Below, in pieces: positions 12,901 to 27,900 of a DNA stretch of 64,000 nucleotides (the stretch's first letter is position 1; each line of letters begins with the position of its first letter). The notes beneath the pieces were generated by a model, which saw nothing but the letters and a program-made list of their open reading frames with translations, searched no databases and was not told where the DNA came from. This stretch comes from Mytilus californianus (lineage: Eukaryota; Mollusca; Bivalvia; Mytilida; Mytilidae): positions 78,273,955 through 78,337,954 of the forward strand of contig NW_026262581.1 of the NCBI RefSeq assembly GCF_021869535.1, written 5' to 3'. Made by a program: the position numbers and the translations under genes.

Positions 12901-15900
12901 TATCCATTTTTAGATGGTAACTTTCCCTTGTCACCATCTAATGGTGTTTACATATCTCAACTTGTTCGATTCGCTAGTGTATGTTACAACGTATTTGATT
13001 TTAACGAAATAAATCTCTGTATTACTGAAAAATTATTACACCAGGGTTTTCGACATCTTCGATATCAAAAACTAGTCAAAAACATTTACTAAATTTTATC
13101 ATCGGTACAAGGACATCATTCGTAAATATAAATCAACATGCAGACATCTTATACGTTCAGGTATTTCAGATCCAATCTTTTATGGTAATATTCTTTACAA
13201 AGCACAACAGTATCTGCATTCACCCATAAAGCTAACCAAACCTTTAAACAGACTTATTCAGAATGCATATAGGTACGATACTGTTGTCAGGTCATTAAAG
13301 ATGGCATATTTAGGTATTAATATTGATTCACTCATAGGGCCTTTGCATCGGATATAAACACATTTATTCTAAAACCAGTTGTTGGCATGATACGGGTTAT
13401 GTTCTTCTCATATATTTTATGATGGTATGATACTAAACCCCTAACGCGAGGGATTGTACTTGATTTTCATATGATGAAGACATACTCTTTCAATCAGTTT
13501 AATTGAGGTCTGGAGCTGGCATGTCAGTAACTGCTAGTAGTCCTTTGTTAATTTATGTATCATTGACATTTTGCTTAGTTTCTTTTGTTACCTATTCTGA
13601 CATCGGACTCGGACTTCTTTTATACTGAGTTTTACTGTGCGTATTGTTGTGTGTTTGTTTTTTTCTACATTGGATAGAGGTATAGGGGGAGGGTTGAAAT
13701 CTCACAAAACATTTTTAACCCCGCCGCATTATTGCGCCTGTCCCAAGTCAGGAGCCTCTTGCCTTTGTTAGTCTTGTATGATTTTTAATTTTAGTTCATT
13801 TATATGTTTTGGAATTTAGTATGACATCCATTTTCACTGAACTAGTACACAATTTTTTTTAGGGGCAAGCTGAAGCCCGCCTCTGGGGGCGGGATTTTCT
13901 CGCTGTGTTGAAGACCCATTGGTGGCCTTCGGCTGTTTTCTGATCGGGTTGTTGTCTCTTTGACACATTCCCCATTTCCATTCTCAATTCTATATCCAAA
14001 TCTAATTAGTCCCAACTCACGCTTTTAAGAAAAGAGTGCGGATTTCCGTTTACTAAAATGCCCTATTACACTTCCTACCAAACGGAAAATTTAGTTTTTG
14101 CTTTCCTATTATACAATTTCATTTTCTCGGTGACAATGATCTGTTGTTTGAGATGCATATGTAAACTGTGATGTCTTAGATGGCAACAAACCTATTAGTT
14201 TTGTTATTAAAACCCTTTTATATCAGGAATACAGATTTTGAAAATTTGTTTATAAAGTTTATTTCATTTAATCAAACATATACGACTAATAGTTATCATG
14301 GAAGTTGAATTCATTCTGCAGGAATAATTTTTTTTCAAATTGGCATTTAACACCCGGCATTTAAAGAATAGAATATTGTCAAAGCCAACAATAACATGGT
14401 CGATTACACGACTTTTAGCTTTATAAACTTTCTGGTAAAGATAAGAATTATATTGCGTTTGGGTTGTTGACAATAACCGCGTCCGTTATTCAGTGTGATG
14501 AACACCAATTGACGAGATATTTACTGTTATATACACTCACCGATATAAAAATAAGTGACGGCATAATTTCATGACCGCAGGCTGAGTACATTAGACATTC
14601 AATAACCTGAAAACATTCTTTGATACTGTGCATATATATGTATTCATAATAATGTAACTTTAACACGCTATTGAGTGTTATAAAAAATGTTGCTTTATTT
14701 TAAATATTCAAGCAATCTTTCCCTAAACAAAGTTGTATTCTTAGGCATAATATAATTTAATGAGTAACTGCATCAGTTTATTTTCAAACTGATCCACGCC
14801 TAGATAGATTGACTGTTGATTGTTGCTATTTTTAGACATTTATATATACGTCTAAATATGTGACAACTTTACGACACACGTTCCCTATCGGATAATCTGT
14901 GGTTATACAGGGCTAACACCATAATTAATATATACTAAGTCTCAAATTTAGCCCAACAAGGTTAGATCCGCAAATTACCATTAGCATATTTCGATTCGAA
15001 CCCCTGCATCTGAGACATGGTTAAAACACTGCCAGTACTGTGTGTAGCGCCCTAACCCACTCAACCAATTAGGCTATTAAGATATAGCGTTCGATAGTCG
15101 AGTAATGCCTTTCCTTGTTGGCTTTATCTAGGTTTGTAACACAGTATATGATGTAAAGTGGCAAGTAGATGGTATACCTTGCAGATCAGCTATTGTTTGT
15201 CTGTCGTAAAAGATCATTTTACCTGTCATGCCGTCTCATCAAATCTTTATTTTATAATGTTCGTCTTAATATGTGACAACTTTTCGACAGACGTTCTCCA
15301 TCGGAAAACCTGTGGTTATACATGGCTAACACCATAATTAATATGTATATATAAGTGCCAATAAATAGCAACACATGAAATACAAATCTATTTGAGTGTG
15401 GATTAATCAGTACACAGATTAATACGATTACACAAATGCCTAATAATGTAATTTTAACACACTATTTAGTATGTAAATATTAAAATGTAAAACATATTTA
15501 CAATGCAATAAAAAAATAAACGTAATGTTTCACTAGACAAACTAGCTTCATCAAGCGTGCATCTATCCATGTGAAATCGGATGAAGATAAGAAACTTTTG
15601 AAGCTCATTGTACATGGAAGCTGCGTTGTAAATAATTCAAAGTTTAATTATTTATCAAATTACAAAATTTCTGGTTGAAGTTTGCAACGTCCGTTTGCTA
15701 ATATTACAGAGATATAAAGGACGATGCTGTATAATTGATTATTCTTTATCTTACCTGTATCTTTTTTCGTTTTTTTCATTAAGCCTATCAGGTTCTAGAG
15801 TATGCAGCTGGTGGATCAAACAATTTTCTCTTCTCCTTCTTGCCGTGGTGTTCCTCTCAGTGTTCACTTCTATGATTTGGATAGTAACATTATCAAAAAG

Positions 15901-18900
15901 ATGTTTCTTTGAGCGAAGATGTCTTGTGAGGGGGCAGTATTTGTTTGGTTTGTATCACGATCGAGGGTTTCTTAGCCGAATAATAAATTTGTCCATTGTT
16001 TCTCCCTTTTTGATGATTTTTTTTCATATATAAACACGTTCTGTTCGCATATATATATATTTAAAAAAGGTAAATGTTCTTCCTTTAAGCATATTATAAA
16101 CATGTGTACGTAATCTTTTTTGCTATTTTTAACGATTGTATATTACAGCATGTGATGTCGGCAAGTACGGCAAAGACTGTCTCGAGGAATGTTCAGAAAA
16201 CTGTTTAAATCAACAATGTAATCATGTGACTGGTGAATGCAGCATTGGATGTACAGACGGATGGCAAGGATTCAATTGTACTCAAAGTTTGTTTCTTTTT
16301 TTCCATTTAACATCTTTTTATCTATCAAATTTCTGTTTTGTTACTTAACGAAATTTTTGATAATGAGATCAATGAATTGCATAACATTAACTTTAATTGG
16401 ACTATAAAAAAGAGAGTTATGTTGTTAATCAGAATGTGCTAAAAGATTTTCCGGTAGATAAGTAATATAATTAAGCAATTTCAGGAAATTATGGGCAAAG
16501 AACAGTAAAGAGGCTATATCCCTGATTTTGGTAAAATTTTGCATACATCTTTGGCTCGTTGAACTATAACTGAAAATCGAAAAAATAATACATTTTTCTA
16601 GCTCTTTTATTGTCTGAAATATTTCCGTATTCGTGTAAAATAGGTGAGCATTTGTATAGAAAGCACATAAAATAAGCGAAAATCGTTCTTAAATTTGTCT
16701 TTATACCATCAAATCTCCGATTTCAAATACATAGATTTTTCTTAAAAAACTATATGTTGTTGATTCATAAATTTCCGTTTTAATGATATGAAATAATCAA
16801 ATGGTCACCGACTATGACATAGCCTATATACTGTAACTTGACCTAACGGTATTTCGAGAACTTATATAAAATAAATGATATGAAAAAAAACAAATATGAA
16901 ATGGAAAGATTTAAATATTGTAAAAACCCGGAAAATGTAGTGTTCCATGACTTGAAAACATGCTCTTTTTTTATATGTACTGATTTTACATTTCATCAAT
17001 TTTCAGAATGTCGTAAAGGTCAATTTGGGACCAACTGTTCGGAGTTTTGTGGAGGATGTTTATCTCATATGTGTGATCATGTTGATGGTTTATGTGATAA
17101 CACAACGGTCTGTAACCCTGGTTATGAATACATGAAATATTGCAATAAAGGTACGTAAAGTGCGGTATTAAAATTGTGATATACATGTGCTTGAGCAATT
17201 TACGTCAACGAGATGAAAACACTTATTTCAGAAAAAGATACCGCAAGTGATTATAAGTGTTTCATGATTGTCTGATGCCCAACTATTAGGTAAGTTTTAA
17301 GTTGTATTGAAACTTGACGGATTGGTCATATATTCACTAAACTGAAACAGCCTGAACCGGAAATAAAAATTACATGGCTTTGAATATTATAAACTGTTCT
17401 ATTTTTTTTTTTTTTGCGTCTCTGTTAGATTAATCTGTACATGCTGTATGTTTGTTTGATTTTTTTTAGCCAGTTCAGTTGTGTGTCTGTGATGTATGTT
17501 TACACAGTTTTGGCTGGTGGGTCCCAATTATTGTCACATTGACCTATGATGTTTGTTTGGGTTGCTCTTCCAATTTTTCAATATAACGGAACTTTAAACA
17601 ACTGCCATACAAGTTGGAGGTTTAGCTAGCTATACACCAGATTTAAACCAACATTTCTTCGGAAAATACATGTACATGTACCAAGTTAGGAATATTGCAG
17701 TTGTTTTTCACGTGTTCCATATGCATTGATTGATAACGTTTGATTTGTCATATTCCTGTTTTGGTACAAGCATTTTCCGAAGAAAATGGTGGGTTAAACC
17801 TGATTTATAGCTAAATAAACCTCCCATTTGTATAACAGTTGTTTGCAGTATACAAATGATAAACTATTAGTTAGTACGTTGAGATACTTCTTAAATTTCA
17901 AATAAGTCTTTAAATTCTGTAACATATGCATTTATGTAAACTATCTTTTTGTGACAAACATAGTTGTGTGAACTGATCTTTAAGTTTTTGTTCAAAATAT
18001 TTTAAACCCATTTGTCAGCAAACTGCATATCCAATATATTTGATATCATACAGTTATCTAAACATTTTTTATATAAATAAACCATTTACTTTCAAAATCA
18101 TTGTTATTTAAGTTTATAAATGATAAATCATAAAGATGATCAGAAATTGTTAACTCTTTACCTTTTTTTATAATTCAGCCCCAGAAAGTTATCATACGAA
18201 CTTTTGCATAAAGAAAAACTGGTAAAATGCCAAATATATCAGAAACTATACAGTCTGTGATTGGTTGCTTCAAATGTAAAATGGGTCTGCAAAATTTTAG
18301 GTGCACCCGCTCTAATAATTCCAAAATTTAAACCCCACAAATCTTGGACCCATATAAAATAAAATAGGTACATCATCCTTATCAAAAAATCGTGTTGACA
18401 TTTAATACATAGATTATCAATTCTACTCTTCTTCAAGATATAAAACATAGACTTTATTCCCTGGTCTCTGAAGTGTCTTTATTCCTTGGTCTCGTAAGTA
18501 TTACTGTTTCTACTTTGTGGAAATGAACCACTTTTTGTGTAAAATATTCCAAAATATTTATAATTTTTAACAATCTCAATTTCAGAAACTTTGATATCTA
18601 CCGTTTAAAAACCAGATCTTTTGTTGTATCAACATTAATCTTTAATTGCCATGTGTTACAATATATGACAAAGTTTAGCATATTTTGTGGTACAGTGTTA
18701 CTATCTGCTAATAAAATAGTATCATTATCGCATAAAAGTAGGAAAATCTTCAAATATAAACCAATTTCAATTTGTAGGTCAGTACTTAGTGACTGCTAGA
18801 CTTTTGTATCTAACTCTTCTATAAATGCTTTCAAATCATTCAGATATACAGAAAAAAAGCAGGAGATGCATTTTCACCTTGACGTAAACCCATTTCACGA

Positions 18901-21900
18901 CGCTCGTTCTTCCTATTAAGTTTGATGAAAAGAATTGATAAAAAATCCCTTCATACAATATTGGTTTTCTTAATATTTTTTCGTATGAATATTACATTTA
19001 GGCACAGTTACAAAATTTCAATATAAAGAATTGATTTTAAAATTTTGTAGTTTTAGTTTTGCTAAAAAGCAAGTAATAGGTTATTGAATTATTCCCCTTT
19101 GAATAGTCATGAATTTTTGAAGATTTATGATTGGCCAGCTGATTTTTCTATCCTGTATTATATTATTTACTATCTAATCGTTACAAGTCTTTCTGTACAA
19201 AAAATATTTCCTTGATTAGCTCATTGTAATATACACTGCGTAAGCCGACCCTGTAAACACCAAATACCGGTTTCATAGTAAAGTCATCTAAAGACTCTTA
19301 ATGCGTGTTGTATGTTGTAATAAACTCTCTTAAGAACATAGCAATGCTGATAAAGAAAATGTTAACAGAATGCATTTCGAGTGTTTGCACATTTTTCACC
19401 ATCGACATTTATTACCACAGTGTATGCATTGAGTTCTATACGGATCCTTTTTAACTTTTACACAAACGTTGAAATTGCATGAATAATAAGTAAATTAATA
19501 GATAAGACAATTATTAGTATCTAATATCTTAAGACAAAAAAAAAAAACGTTTCTCACTTGATTATGACTGCAGAACTAATGTCGATTTTAGACCTTCTTC
19601 CCCGTACTGTATCAATTTTGCTTATGGAGCACAACCCGATGCCGAAATGGACTTGACTTGAATTAGGAGACTCTGTTTGAATTTCAATTAAATGCAAGAA
19701 ATGTTTTCTTGTAAAAGAAAGCAGACCTCTGCAGACACAATTTCAAGACTTAATGTTAACTAGAAGTTGATGTCAAGAAAGACATTTTATGACCATTATA
19801 CAAACTCATCTCGAATAACAGTTCATTACAGTCTAAGTTTGATCAAGAAACTTGTCTAATGTTATTACACAAAAACGGGGAACGTTATTTTGGGCATTGT
19901 TATGTTTGTAAGACATGTGGCAAGCAACAATTTTGCTTGGATAAGTTGATGTTGCATCATTGTTGATAAATAAAACCAATGTAGGTATGGTATATAGAAG
20001 ACCGGATCGGCTACGTTCTTTACCTAATTTCAAGTTGCTGTTTCATCATTCCTTGATTTACCCGTCATTGAGTCGGGGGGGGGGGGGGGGGGGGGGGGGG
20101 GGTATTTATGTTTCAAACAGACTTTCGATAACATATCATATGGTATATATAATTATCATTTATGATTGAAAACTATATTTTTTCGTCTATCAGAATGTGA
20201 CAATTGGTATTTTGGTAAAAATTGTTCAATGGAATGTAACTGTCTAGTCGAAACATGCAACAAAACAGATGGAATATGTCCAATTGAAGGTTGTAAAAAA
20301 GGATGGCATGGTGAATCATGTGACCAAAGTAAGTTGGTTATTTTTGTCGCAGTAAGCGAAAAAGTCATGAATAATTAATTCAACCAATTAAATTTATGTA
20401 AGATAAAGCTCTTCAAATTCAATCTTTTTCAAATATATATTTATTGTGGAAATCTAAGACACATTGTTTGATTGCTTTATTTGTACTGTAAGCATTTTAC
20501 TATTTATCTATTGACATTTCCAACCAGCACCGCAAGACTATGTACCTCAATAAAACCAATAAACAAAGACGGAAAAACAAAACGTTAAAAACGATCGACT
20601 AAATTAAAAATTTATCAAGAGAGAGGTATGAAGATGATTTAATATTGGCAGTTATTTAAATTAAATGAAACTTCAAATGTTTGGGCAAAAAGATTCGCAT
20701 CAGAAAAATTGAAAGCAATATCTTAACTGATTTTATCAGACGGAATTTTGCGTTATCTAAAGATTTCTTTTGAAATTGGCTACAAATTAAACTAAACCTT
20801 TTACCATTTAAAAATATATGCGTTAAAATGTTTAGAGGGAAATAAATCTATTAAATTCTTCACCGCAAGTAAAATGTTATTCCAATGGAAAATGATAATC
20901 GATAATAAATGTTGATACATGCATATGTGACCAAATAGAAATCTATACATATACCATTTCTTTTCAGATTTGCAATTTTTTTAGAGATAAAATATTAGGA
21001 TCGAGAAATGATCCCTGATAAAAATCAAATTAAATTAACACATGAATAAACAATGAAAAACTTAAAACATAATTACAATATTCAATATAAATCATATCAT
21101 AATATCAATTAGATTATATAAACTTTTTCTTTTCCCTGATTACAAAAAAGTTGGTAGGACAAAACAAATAATAAGTTGTTAAGCTTTAATCATGTTAAAT
21201 ACCAAAAAAAAACGGCAAAGGAGTACAATAACCTTAATCAGGCTGATATCCAGTTGAAATTATAGAAAAGAATACAACTGCCTATTATAGAAGGTATTAA
21301 TGGTCAAGTTGTGTATATTTGAAATGTTTACATCTGTTTCTATGGGCTTTTAAAGTTTAATTTAGGTGAATGATTTATGATTTTTTGCATCTTATATACG
21401 TGTTCATAGTCATTTGTAGTATTGCGCTTCGACAAATTTTCAAATAAAGACAAATTTTCACAAAACCGTCGATTATGGCAGGTGCATATACATGTAGATC
21501 TTTTGTGTGCTCAGCATAAATTTAAAAATAAAAAGTTAAATGATTGATCTTTTTGAAATATTAATTTGCATCTCTGACCGTGGCAACAGTTTTTTTTTGA
21601 GAATAAAACCCTAAAAATTGGCAATAATCTCATCAAAAAGAGAAAGTCGGGCACTTCCTTTTTTGTGTGTTTTATCTAGGATAATTCGTCGTCAATCTCT
21701 GAAAATGTTTTTAAACTTTCGAAAATTCTCCCTGACAACCGATCAGACAATAGTTTAAAGTTGACAAATGGCATAAAACTACATTACGTGATGCTTAATA
21801 GCTAGTAGATACATTTGTCTTTTAAAACAAACTGTCATGTAAGAATGGTCATGATGCTTTGTGGATAAATTAACCGGTTTTCAGGAGCTAATTTTACAGC

Positions 21901-24900
21901 GCGTCATCCCTACAATGGTTTCCATTTTGAAAAAAAAAATAAGTTGCGTCGTGGGGATATAATTTTGATGAAGTAGAATCCTGACTGTAATATTTCGAAT
22001 AATTCAACACTTAATATACAGTAAATCTGTAGAAAATGATCATATCGTTGATATTTCATGTCAACACAAAAGTTTAAGACATGACAAAATTTTGGTACAA
22101 TCTTGCTGTACTATAATCTGAGGCATGTCAGTTGTGCAATAACTATCTCAGACATACTGCACAGTTCAAATGCACTCTTGCCTTATAATACCCACACTGT
22201 TCATTGATCAATTACATCTTTGTACAACACTCATCGTTGCCAAATATGAAATGAAATGAACTTAACAGTGTAAAAATGTATGGGAAGGAACAGAAGAAAG
22301 GCTTTTTCAACAACAACAAATATGACTTTTGTACAATGTCAATGTTAATCCAAAATTAATCCACAAACTAGGTAAGTCCGATAGATTATTATTTTTTTGT
22401 AAAAGCAATTAAAAAAAAGAATGTTAAGGAATTATTTCGTGACCGAATTAAATGGCATGATATCTACAAAATGTGTTTAAATAGATAAGATAATGATCAG
22501 GTGCAAATTTATTGAATGCGTTCAGGTGCGTCATGTCTTCAAAATTGGTTGTCGAATACAACTGAAAAAGGGTGCGATTAACTAATGAAAGCAGTATTAC
22601 ATTTTTCCATTTTACTTCATCCAAAAACTTTTTGCAGATCTTTCTTCAATTAAACTTCCTTTAAATTCAAAATAAAAACACTTAATGTATGCTCAATAAC
22701 CAAATTAAGTTATTACTTTAGAATTTTCTACAGTTCTACGATGTCGCAAATAATCATACTAATTATAAGTATTTGTCCATCGACCATGTAACTTCCGTAT
22801 GGAATATTTAAAATGCAATATTGGATATTTTAATGAAGGATTTATCTCCTATCGTTCAATAGTGTAGTGTGTTACGACCAAAATGGCCCCATAAAAATAT
22901 AACAAATACTGTCATTATTTGACCAAAAATTTCACAACACCGAGCCATAAACGAGTTTGAAACAAGTTTAATTGAATTTTTGAACATTAACTATAAAGTA
23001 TCAATGCGTTAGTTTTGAAAACACTTGACGCTATTAATGGTTTTATGAATACATAATTGAAAACGTGTCAAACAAATGATCATTTTTTATTTCAATGATG
23101 TAAACAGTATAACGTATGCATGTTTCACAAGAGGATGTACATATGCAATATATTGTGAAAAGAAGACAGAAAATGTCAGACGATTTGAGCGGGTAATTAA
23201 AGTAATAAGTCTAAGACAAAGATTTGGTCTAATTGAATTGAACAATACTTATTTAGTCAAAATTAACGAACATTTCAGGATGTAATAATGGTCGTTTCGG
23301 ACGAAACTGTAATCGTTCATGTGATGGATGTTTATCAAATAGTTGCGAAGCCACTAATGGATTATGTTATAACACCACTGGCTGTGAGCCAGGTTATTAC
23401 GTTGAGGAATACTGCAACAACAGTAAGTACAATATGGTGTTATACATTATTTCTCTTTCACTTTCCTGTATGTCAGTCCATCAATCTGTCTACGTCGTTA
23501 TACTTTCGTTGTAAGACGTTTCACTATCCACTTCTTAGAATGGTCGAGGAAAAGAAGATAAGTTGTAGAATATTTCTCTATGCACGATTTTACAACATTT
23601 TGTTGTTTTTCTTTTTCCATGTTTTTGAAATTACAAAAACTTTTTGCTGCCATTCCCAATAATAAGGTCTTCAATATGAACTTGATGTCAGATAAGCCCA
23701 AGCTTAATATAACTTTATATGATTAATATAATTAACGATTTTCTTAAGAATAATATTCATATTGTATGCAATGTTCTTTGGATTCAGATTTGTGATTTCC
23801 CCACTGAAGGCTTGCTTATATTGTTGTTGGTGCCTTTCAACAGATCCTCTAACGTATAGCGTAAAAACAAAATGATTTATAACAGAGAGATTTCTAAAAC
23901 AATACTTCAATATTGTGTTACGAAAGGGTCGATTGGTCAAACAATATTGCATCGAACAGCGGAACTAAATGTTGAGTTTTGGAAAATGCTAGACACCAAG
24001 TATAACCGATGATCTTAATTATAAGTGGCAATTCCGTGCTGCCTACAAAAAAGGTCAAGCAATGCAGCTAGTTTTTTATGACACAGTTTACGGAAAATAT
24101 GAAGAAAATTTCATACTTGATAATTATAGAACACAATGAACCAATATGATTGCTGCTTTTGATGAGACTAGCATCTACTCAGTAAAATATTTATGTATGA
24201 AATTGGAAAGATCATGTTGTTTTACTATCACTTGGTCAATATTTCGTCACTGAAAATATCATAAAAATGCATACAAATATGATGTTTATTGATTTCAAAT
24301 AACTAAATCCTCAAAATAAACATCCATCATGTAGAACTTTTAATAACAGAAATCAATAATTTGAGTTTCTTTTCGTTGATCTATATCCCGACCAGTTACA
24401 TACACAAGCAGAGTGTAATTATCTAAATGCAGATTGTTAACTGCAGAAAAATATACAAATAAAAATTTCTCTATTTTTCATTTCATCTTTTTCATGTCAT
24501 CAAGTAAGAGGCAACAGTAGTACACTGATGTTCAAATCTCGCATATTAAATTTCGATTAACAAATCTTGTTTTCTAAATACCTTAGGGAAATTGCATGAA
24601 CTTCAAACGGTGAGAACCCAGGTTCGTCATCATGGTAAGCATCACTTGATTTGCATGTATCACTCATCAAGCGAATCCTCATTCAGTTAAAATGTCTAAA
24701 TAGGCAATGGATTCAATAGGTACATTTGCATATCAAAAAACTATTCTGGTATTAAGATGCATGTATAAGACCGCGAACACATGTCGCTCATGTGTTAACA
24801 CAAGAACATCGTTTCGGTTATGGTGACCATATATCATTTATAAAAATGCTTTGTCGATTTCAGTCTTTTTTCTTAATAATCATGTTGAAGCAGTTGCTGT

Positions 24901-27900
24901 GTCAGAAGTACACCCTCATATTAAATGAACATGCACGAGCGTTAAAAATCAATTTACATATATAAACTATATAATGTAGCAAGTGGTATTTCGAAAAGCG
25001 GTTTTAACATTGATATACTTTAATAAAATTTCTATTTTATAGCCTGCGATGATTGGTATTTCGGTACAAACTGTACAAGGAATTGTAATTGTTTGAATGA
25101 GCCATGCAACATGTTTACAGGAAAGTGTCCTATTGGTGGTTGTCAAAAGGGATGGCAAGGCCAATCATGTGAAGAAGGTAGGAAATTGGTTTTCACTTGT
25201 TCGACTTAACAAATATATTTATGGCATATTACAGACATAATCATTTGTTTGACCTGGCATACTTTTAGATTTGCAATCGAATTTACTGTCATGAATAAGA
25301 TCATAGGAACCACATATTAACTTCTAATTCCAAATATCTCCGCCGACTTTTATCGATATATAACATTGTAGATGGCATGTCATTACAACTTAGCAAGAAC
25401 AAGTGTGTGCCTTATTTTATAAAAAAAATACATGTATAAGATGATCTAAATCATTGAAAGTCTAAATCTATTCCTTAATATATACTTCGACAGAAGAAAG
25501 ATTTCGATCGGGTATTCAAAGTTATTAGTCGAAGACAAAGAGTTGGTTTACTTTGACTTGAACAAAAGAGAACAAATACTAATTTGGACTAATATAACGA
25601 ACATTTCAGGATGTAATGACGGTAATTTTGGACGAAACTGTAATCGTTCATGTGATGGATGTATATCACACAGTTGTGAAGCCATCAATGGATTATGTTA
25701 TAATACCACTGGATGTGAACCTGGTTATTTGTTTGATGAATACTGCAACAACAGTACGTACAATATGGTATTCTTATAATTTTCAGTTTTAATTCCATTC
25801 AACTCCGTATTTGATTTGACCTTTCCATCGTTTTGGTTCAAGTGCCACTGATGAGTTTGATGTAGACGACGCGCGCGTCCGGATTGGTAAATTGTAAGCC
25901 GTGTATCTTTGGTTAGTTTTCAATATGTATTTCTTCTGTTACGTCTTTCTGTATTTCAGTACATCGAACCTTTTTAAATCCCTTTTCCATTCTCATACAG
26001 TAACTCTTTCGACTTTTTTCGAACGGTCAAGGAAAATCAGAATTAATTTTTAAATATTTGTTATTTCAAAAACGTTTTTAATTGTTATTTTCTAAATAAT
26101 AATAAAAAAAACTCTTTGTTTCCATTCCCCAAAAACATAAGGCTGTCTGATATGAATACTATTTCAGATTTTCCATTCAATGCTTTAATCGATATTAATA
26201 ATATTGTAAATGCAAGCTGTGTTTCTTCATCAACATATCATCATAAGCATAGCTTAAAAATAAAAATACATTCTGATAGAAAGGTAATTAACGATACTTT
26301 AAAGATATTGTCCGATTTGTAAAACAATATTGTGTTGGACATAAATAAAGGCAACAGTAGTATACCAGTGTTCAAAAGTCATAAATCGATTAAGAGAAAA
26401 CATATCCGGGTTACAGGATTTTAAGAGGAAAACAAAGGAACAACAGGAACACCGAAGTTCAACAAAGACAAACGCCAACACACATAGAAACGAACTATTT
26501 GATAACATCTGCCATATTTCTGACTAGGTACAGGATATTTTAAGACAAAATGGTGGGTTGAACCTGGTTTCAAGCATGCCAAACCTCCCGCTTTATGACA
26601 ATGTTAAAAAAGATCGTTAAAACGCTACGTGACAGAAATACAGCACAAACACACGCAAGAACATTCATAACAGAGAAACGCACAAACAAATAATATAATA
26701 GTCGACATAACATGCAAACCACAGAACAACAACGAACATATTCCAACAACAAAAAACACCACAGGATATCAAAAATGTGACGCGCTTACGTAACTAGCAT
26801 GCAATCTCGAACTTTATACAATTATTTTCACAATATTCGTCCAAACAATTTTCATGACAATGATGGTATGGAAAGGCAATTTTATAATTATTTGGACTAC
26901 AAACGATAAGACATAACAGATTATCCAAACGAAACCATAACAGAAACATCAAAATAAATCAATGAATGTTGGATGTACAAAACACCGAGACACGCCGCAC
27001 AGCAATGCAAATTCACATTCAGTATAACAGTCATATTTGGGAATATGACAATGATGGTATTGAAAGGCAATTTTATAATTATTTAGACAACAAACAATAC
27101 GACATAACACATTATTCAACCGAAACCATAACAAAAAACATCAAAAAATAAATACATGAATGTTGGATGTACAAAATACCGAGACACGTCGTATAGCAAT
27201 GTAAATTCACTCTCGGTATAACAGTCATATTCGGGAATAGGTCACGTTCGGTACTTTGCAGACAGACGACATAGATGTTAAACCACAATCTAAGAGGTGG
27301 TAGAAATGTCATTAGTTAGTTTAGACACAGACACATCGTATAGATCAACCAATTCGTGATGGTGTCCATAAAATTTACGGAGTGTCATTTTTAATCTTTC
27401 CTCCTCATAACTCTGTTGGAGCAGTTTCTGCGTAAGAAGCACACTCCTGTATATGAAGTCAGTATAGTGTGAACATGCACGAGAATAACGTATCAATTGA
27501 GATATGTACACACCATACGACGGAGCAGAGGGTATGTTACTGCAGAGAAATGGGAAAGTGATAATTGGGAAGTTCCATAAGAAATGTACATGTAATGTTG
27601 AATTTTATCAACCGCTAAATATTTAAAAAAAATCTTCCTGAGAACTCTTTCCTTCTTTTTATCAAATATTACACGAAAGTTCCTTATATGAAACTACTGT
27701 GTGTTAGATCCTTGCTACTAAAATTGTCAAGTTTGTCCACTTTGCCAATGTCAACACTGCTCGACATTACCTCCTATTGAAAATTTCAGGCCCGGTATCA
27801 AATACAGACATTACTTTAAGAACCTCACTCGAACTTACTGCTAACTTGATGTGTCTATTGGTTGACATGATATTCTTGAGACCCGCATACCATAGGTAGC

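Larger units (their letters stand above)
11155..16148 (+). other. Intron between EGF 1 and EGF 2, mostly repeats
   Basis: The 5-kb intron holds a minus-orientation retroelement 3'-tail remnant at 11760-11840 (GAGAGGTGAAAGATACAAAA ... GACATTCAGACTAATAAGTC), the reverse-transcriptase relic at 12280-13990, and the SINE composite near 14.85-15.36 kb. An open frame at 15695-16033 has no recognisable motif and is probably chance. The remainder is featureless AT-rich sequence. Confidence 0.6.
17151..20193 (+). other. Intron between EGF 3 and EGF 4
   Basis: It contains the foldback at 17600-17860 and the LINE relic at 18180-18960. A run of 28 G lies at 20075-20102, about 90 bp before the next exon. 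The remaining sequence is AT-rich without recognisable genes. Confidence 0.6.

Noticed and set aside
14990..15085. Possible tRNA gene
   Set aside because: Box A and box B are present, but spacing is long, the acceptor stem does not pair by eye, and it sits in a repeated unit; treated as a SINE head.
15695..16033. 112-codon hydrophobic open frame just before the EGF-2 exon
   Set aside because: Hydrophobicity comes from T-rich sequence. There is no join to the EGF exon and no matching splice phase, and no family is recognised.
27290..27511. Possible independent small gene on the - strand
   Set aside because: It is the C-terminal end of a reverse transcriptase ([13 protein letters not shown] ... 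HHELVDLY) and part of a retroelement tail.
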